The notes beneath the pieces are model-generated. The model worked only from the letters and a program-made list of their open reading frames with translations, had not been told where the DNA came from and ran no database searches. Positions 61,514 through 64,000 of a stretch of 64,000 bases of DNA are shown one piece after another (position 1 is the stretch's first letter; every line of letters starts with the position of its first letter). The position numbers were made by a program, and so were the translations under genes. Source of the DNA: an uncultured Lachnospiraceae bacterium (lineage in GTDB: Bacteria > Bacillota > Clostridia > Lachnospirales > Lachnospiraceae); assembly GCA_949502235.1 (NCBI GenBank), contig CATBDC010000018.1:1-64000 (forward strand). The letters are read 5' to 3'.

Positions 61514-62665
61514 ATGGAATATATAACAACAACATTAGGAAACCTCGTGCAGCAGACAGCTTTTTTCAGTCTCACCTGGGGCAATCTGATTATGATTGCC
61601 GTGGCATGTTTTTTCCTGTTTTTAGCAATTAGATTTGGATTCGAGCCTCTGCTTCTTGTACCGATTGCATTTGGTATGCTGCTTGTTAATATCTATCCGG
61701 ATATTATGATGCATATCGAGGATTCCGCCAACGGAGCGGGGGGACTGCTCTACTATTTCTATCTGCTGGATGAGTGGGCGATCCTGCCATCGCTGATTTT
61801 CCTTGGCGTCGGCGCTATGACAGACTTCGGCCCCCTTATTGCCAACCCGAAGAGCTTCCTTCTCGGTGCGGCGGCACAGTTCGGTATTTTTGCGGCTTAC
61901 CTGGGAGCAATGGCAATGGGCTTCTCCGATAAGGCGGCAGCCGCTATTTCCATTATCGGTGGAGCGGACGGACCGACTTCCATCTTCCTTGCGGGAAAGC
62001 TGCAGCAGACAGCGATTTTAGGGCCTATCGCGGTGGCGGCATATTCTTATATGTCACTGGTGCCGATTATCCAGCCGCCGATTATGAAGCTTCTTACAAC
62101 AGAGAAGGAGCGGAAGATTAAGATGGAGCAGCTGCGTCCGGTATCAAAGCTTGAGAGGATTCTGTTCCCGATTATCGTTACGATTGTAGTTTGTACAATT
62201 CTTCCTACTACAGCGCCTCTTGTAGGTATGCTGATGCTTGGAAACCTGTTCAGGGAGTCCGGCGTGGTAAGACAGCTTGTGGATACAGCCTCTAACGCGC
62301 TTATGTATATTGTAGTTATCCTGCTTGGAACTTCCGTAGGCGCGACTACCAGCGCGGAGGCGTTCCTTAACTGGGATACGATTAAAATTGTAATTCTCGG
62401 TCTGGTGGCATTTGCCTTTGGTACGGCCGCAGGCGTGCTTTTCGGAAAGCTTATGTGCATTGCTACCGGCGGCAAGGTAAATCCGCTGATTGGTTCTGCC
62501 GGAGTATCCGCAGTTCCTATGGCAGCCCGTGTATCCCAGAAGGTGGGCGCTGAGGCAGATCCCACAAACTTCCTTCTGATGCATGCAATGGGTCCAAATG
62601 TGGCCGGAGTTATCGGTACTGCAGTTGCAGCCGGAACATTTATGGCGATTTTCGGAGTGATGTAA
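61514..62665 (+). CDS. Na+-translocating decarboxylase beta subunit (OadB/MmdB/GcdB)
   Basis: A 383-residue membrane protein with about nine to eleven spans and the functional motifs IGGADGPTSIFLAGKL, GNLFRESGVVRQL and the PLIGSAGVSAVPMAARV region. It decarboxylates carboxybiotin and pumps Na+ out with the energy released. CTGGAGG precedes the ATG. The beta subunit is conserved across oxaloacetate, methylmalonyl-CoA, malonate and glutaconyl-CoA decarboxylases and so does not identify the substrate. Confidence 0.95.
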   Translation: MEYITTTLGNLVQQTAFFSLTWGNLIMIAVACFFLFLAIRFGFEPLLLVPIAFGMLLVNIYPDIMMHIEDSANGAGGLLYYFYLLDEWAILPSLIFLGVGAMTDFGPLIANPKSFLLGAAAQFGIFAAYLGAMAMGFSDKAAAAISIIGGADGPTSIFLAGKLQQTAILGPIAVAAYSYMSLVPIIQPPIMKLLTTEKERKIKMEQLRPVSKLERILFPIIVTIVVCTILPTTAPLVGMLMLGNLFRESGVVRQLVDTASNALMYIVVILLGTSVGATTSAEAFLNWDTIKIVILGLVAFAFGTAAGVLFGKLMCIATGGKVNPLIGSAGVSAVPMAARVSQKVGAEADPTNFLLMHAMGPNVAGVIGTAVAAGTFMAIFGVM

Positions 62666-62711
62666 TAACAGGTAAGCTTATAAGCCTATAAAAATAATGG
62701 AGGAATCAATG

Positions 62712-64000
62712 ATGGCAGAAATCGAAAAGAAACCAATTAAAATAACAGAAACCGTCCTGCGTGATGCGCACCAGTCCTTAATTGCCACACGTATGACCAC
62801 CGAGCAGATGCTCCCCATCGTAGAGAAGATGGACAAAGTGGGCTATCATTCGGTAGAGTGCTGGGGCGGAGCTACCTTTGACGCGTCCCTTCGTTTCCTT
62901 AAGGAGGATCCGTGGGAGAGGCTTAGAAAATTCCGCGATGGTTTTAAGAATACAAAGCTACAGATGCTTTTCCGCGGGCAGAACATCTTAGGATACCGTC
63001 CGTACGCAGACGATGTGGTAGAATATTTTGTACAGAAATCCGTGGCAAACGGAATCGATATTATCCGTATTTTTGACTGTTTAAATGACCTTAGAAACCT
63101 GCAGACAGCAGTAACGGCGGCCAACAAGGAAAAGGGAGAGGCGCAGGTTGCCCTTTCCTACACCTTAGGCGATGCTTACACGCTGGATTACTGGGTTGAG
63201 GTGGCAAAGAAGATTGAGGATATGGGAGCAAATTCCATCTGTATCAAGGATATGGCGGGACTTCTTGTACCGTATCGTGCAACAGAGCTTGTGGAAGCTC
63301 TTAAGAATGCGGTAAGCCTTCCGATACAGCTTCACACCCACTATACGTCAGGCGTTGCTTCCATGACCTACCTTAAGGCTGTTGAAGCAGGAGTTGACGT
63401 GATTGATACGGCAATGTCGCCCTTTGCCCTTGGAACATCCCAGCCGGCAACAGAGGTTATGGTTGAGACCTTTAAGGGAACGCCTTATGACACAGGCTTT
63501 GATCAGAATCTTCTTTCCGAGATTGCAGATTATTTCCGTCCGATCCGTGATGAGGCATTAGAGAGCGGCCTCTTAAATCCAAAGAATATGGGCGTGAATA
63601 TTAAGACTCTTCTTTATCAGGTTCCGGGCGGCATGCTTTCCAACCTGACCTCACAGCTTAAGGAGCAGGGAGCGGAGGATAAGTTCTATGACGTGCTTGA
63701 GGAGGTTCCGAGAGTAAGAAAAGACTTAGGCGAGCCGCCGCTTGTAACGCCGTCCTCACAGATTGTAGGAACACAGGCTGTATTTAATGTCCTGATGGGC
63801 GAGCGCTATAAGATGGCTACAAAGGAGACAAAGGATATCTTAAGCGGGAAATACGGCGAGACCGTAAAGCCCTTTGATGAGGAGGTTAAGAAGAAGGTTC
63901 TCGGCGAGAATCCGGATGTTATCACCTGCCGTCCGGCAGATCTGATTCCGGATGAGCTGGATACTCTTAGGAAAGAATGTGAGCAGTGGATGACCCAGGA
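62712..64000 (+). CDS. oadA: Oxaloacetate decarboxylase alpha / pyruvate carboxylase B-like subunit, 3' partial
   Basis: Not in the ORF track because it runs off the right end; 429 residues are visible. GGAGG at 62699 is 8 bases before this ATG (the ATG at 62709 is also possible). The HMGL-like barrel opens TETVLRDAHQSLIATRMTT and has RGQNILGYRPYADDV, the HTHYTSGVASM metal motif and then the conserved carboxylase domain (PPLVTPSSQIVGTQAV). It takes CO2 from oxaloacetate to biotin. A terminal biotinyl domain cannot be checked because the gene is cut. Confidence 0.94.
   Translation, partial: MAEIEKKPIKITETVLRDAHQSLIATRMTTEQMLPIVEKMDKVGYHSVECWGGATFDASLRFLKEDPWERLRKFRDGFKNTKLQMLFRGQNILGYRPYADDVVEYFVQKSVANGIDIIRIFDCLNDLRNLQTAVTAANKEKGEAQVALSYTLGDAYTLDYWVEVAKKIEDMGANSICIKDMAGLLVPYRATELVEALKNAVSLPIQLHTHYTSGVASMTYLKAVEAGVDVIDTAMSPFALGTSQPATEVMVETFKGTPYDTGFDQNLLSEIADYFRPIRDEALESGLLNPKNMGVNIKTLLYQVPGGMLSNLTSQLKEQGAEDKFYDVLEEVPRVRKDLGEPPLVTPSSQIVGTQAVFNVLMGERYKMATKETKDILSGKYGETVKPFDEEVKKKVLGENPDVITCRPADLIPDELDTLRKECEQWMTQ

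Noticed and set aside
1-64000. CRISPR array, rRNA operon or complete prophage
   Set aside because: No regularly spaced repeats, rRNA sequence or phage structural genes were seen; the repeats present are dispersed palindromes.

Overview
The window looks like a chromosomal segment of an anaerobic, spore-forming Firmicute, most likely a Lachnospiraceae-type gut clostridium. The grounds are sporulation genes (YqfC, YqfD, a SpoVB-like flippase, a BofC-like protein), strong AGGAGG ribosome sites, a Na+-pumping biotin decarboxylase operon, methylglyoxal synthase, QueH and large glycosidases. G+C is moderate by eye. Genus and species cannot be fixed from the sequence alone.

Layout. 1-910: decayed edge of a mobilisable element (MobC-like piece and a broken relaxase). 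1.1-6.8 kb: plus-strand run of flotillin, a small membrane protein, a HAD phosphatase, a membrane MutS-like ATPase and a membrane lipase. 6.8-13.1 kb: sporulation/housekeeping run (yqfC, yqfD, phoH-like, ybeY, SpoVB-like flippase), a BofC-like gene on the minus strand, then DUF896, 5-formyl-THF cyclo-ligase and DUF4250. 13.2-17.4 kb: a small broken gene, tRNA-Thr(CGT), KtrB/KtrA potassium uptake, and a minus-strand SsuBC/TauBC-like importer. 17.4-26.1 kb: queH, argH, asd, ppk, topB, a beta-helix acyltransferase and mgsA. 26.1-27.4 kb: a large inverted repeat holding structured hairpin elements, and a broken Rpn-family nuclease/transposase gene.

27.7-43.6 kb is a nutrient-scavenging region: a PepV-type dipeptidase, GH38 alpha-mannosidase, FadR-type regulator, Cys/Met PLP enzyme, GH36 alpha-galactosidase, Gfo/Idh/MocA oxidoreductase and a complete five-gene Opp-type ABC importer. 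The layout suggests import and breakdown of glycans or glycopeptides under GntR-family control (inference). 43.6-52.9 kb: a 47-residue small protein, an SSS symporter, a second structured hairpin element, a 2-isopropylmalate synthase fused to an AraC DNA-binding domain, an amidohydrolase, an AAA/PD-(D/E)XK protein and a minus-strand aminopeptidase P. 53-58.7 kb: an FtsX-type ABC permease with its ATPase, a POT peptide transporter and a YcxB-like protein. 58.8-64 kb: a Na+-translocating decarboxylase operon with two different carboxyltransferase subunits; the last gene runs off the window.

Best candidates for undescribed biology: (1) the LeuA-AraC fusion, with possible operators in front of it; (2) a hairpin element of about 180 nt, present at 26.2 kb and 45.6 kb, whose outer and inner stems differ in sequence but keep pairing while the loop sequences are conserved, as expected of a structured RNA; (3) a short palindromic repeat family that sits at gene 3' ends and has been taken into the queH stop region; (4) a family of very small proteins, one copy cut by an amber codon.
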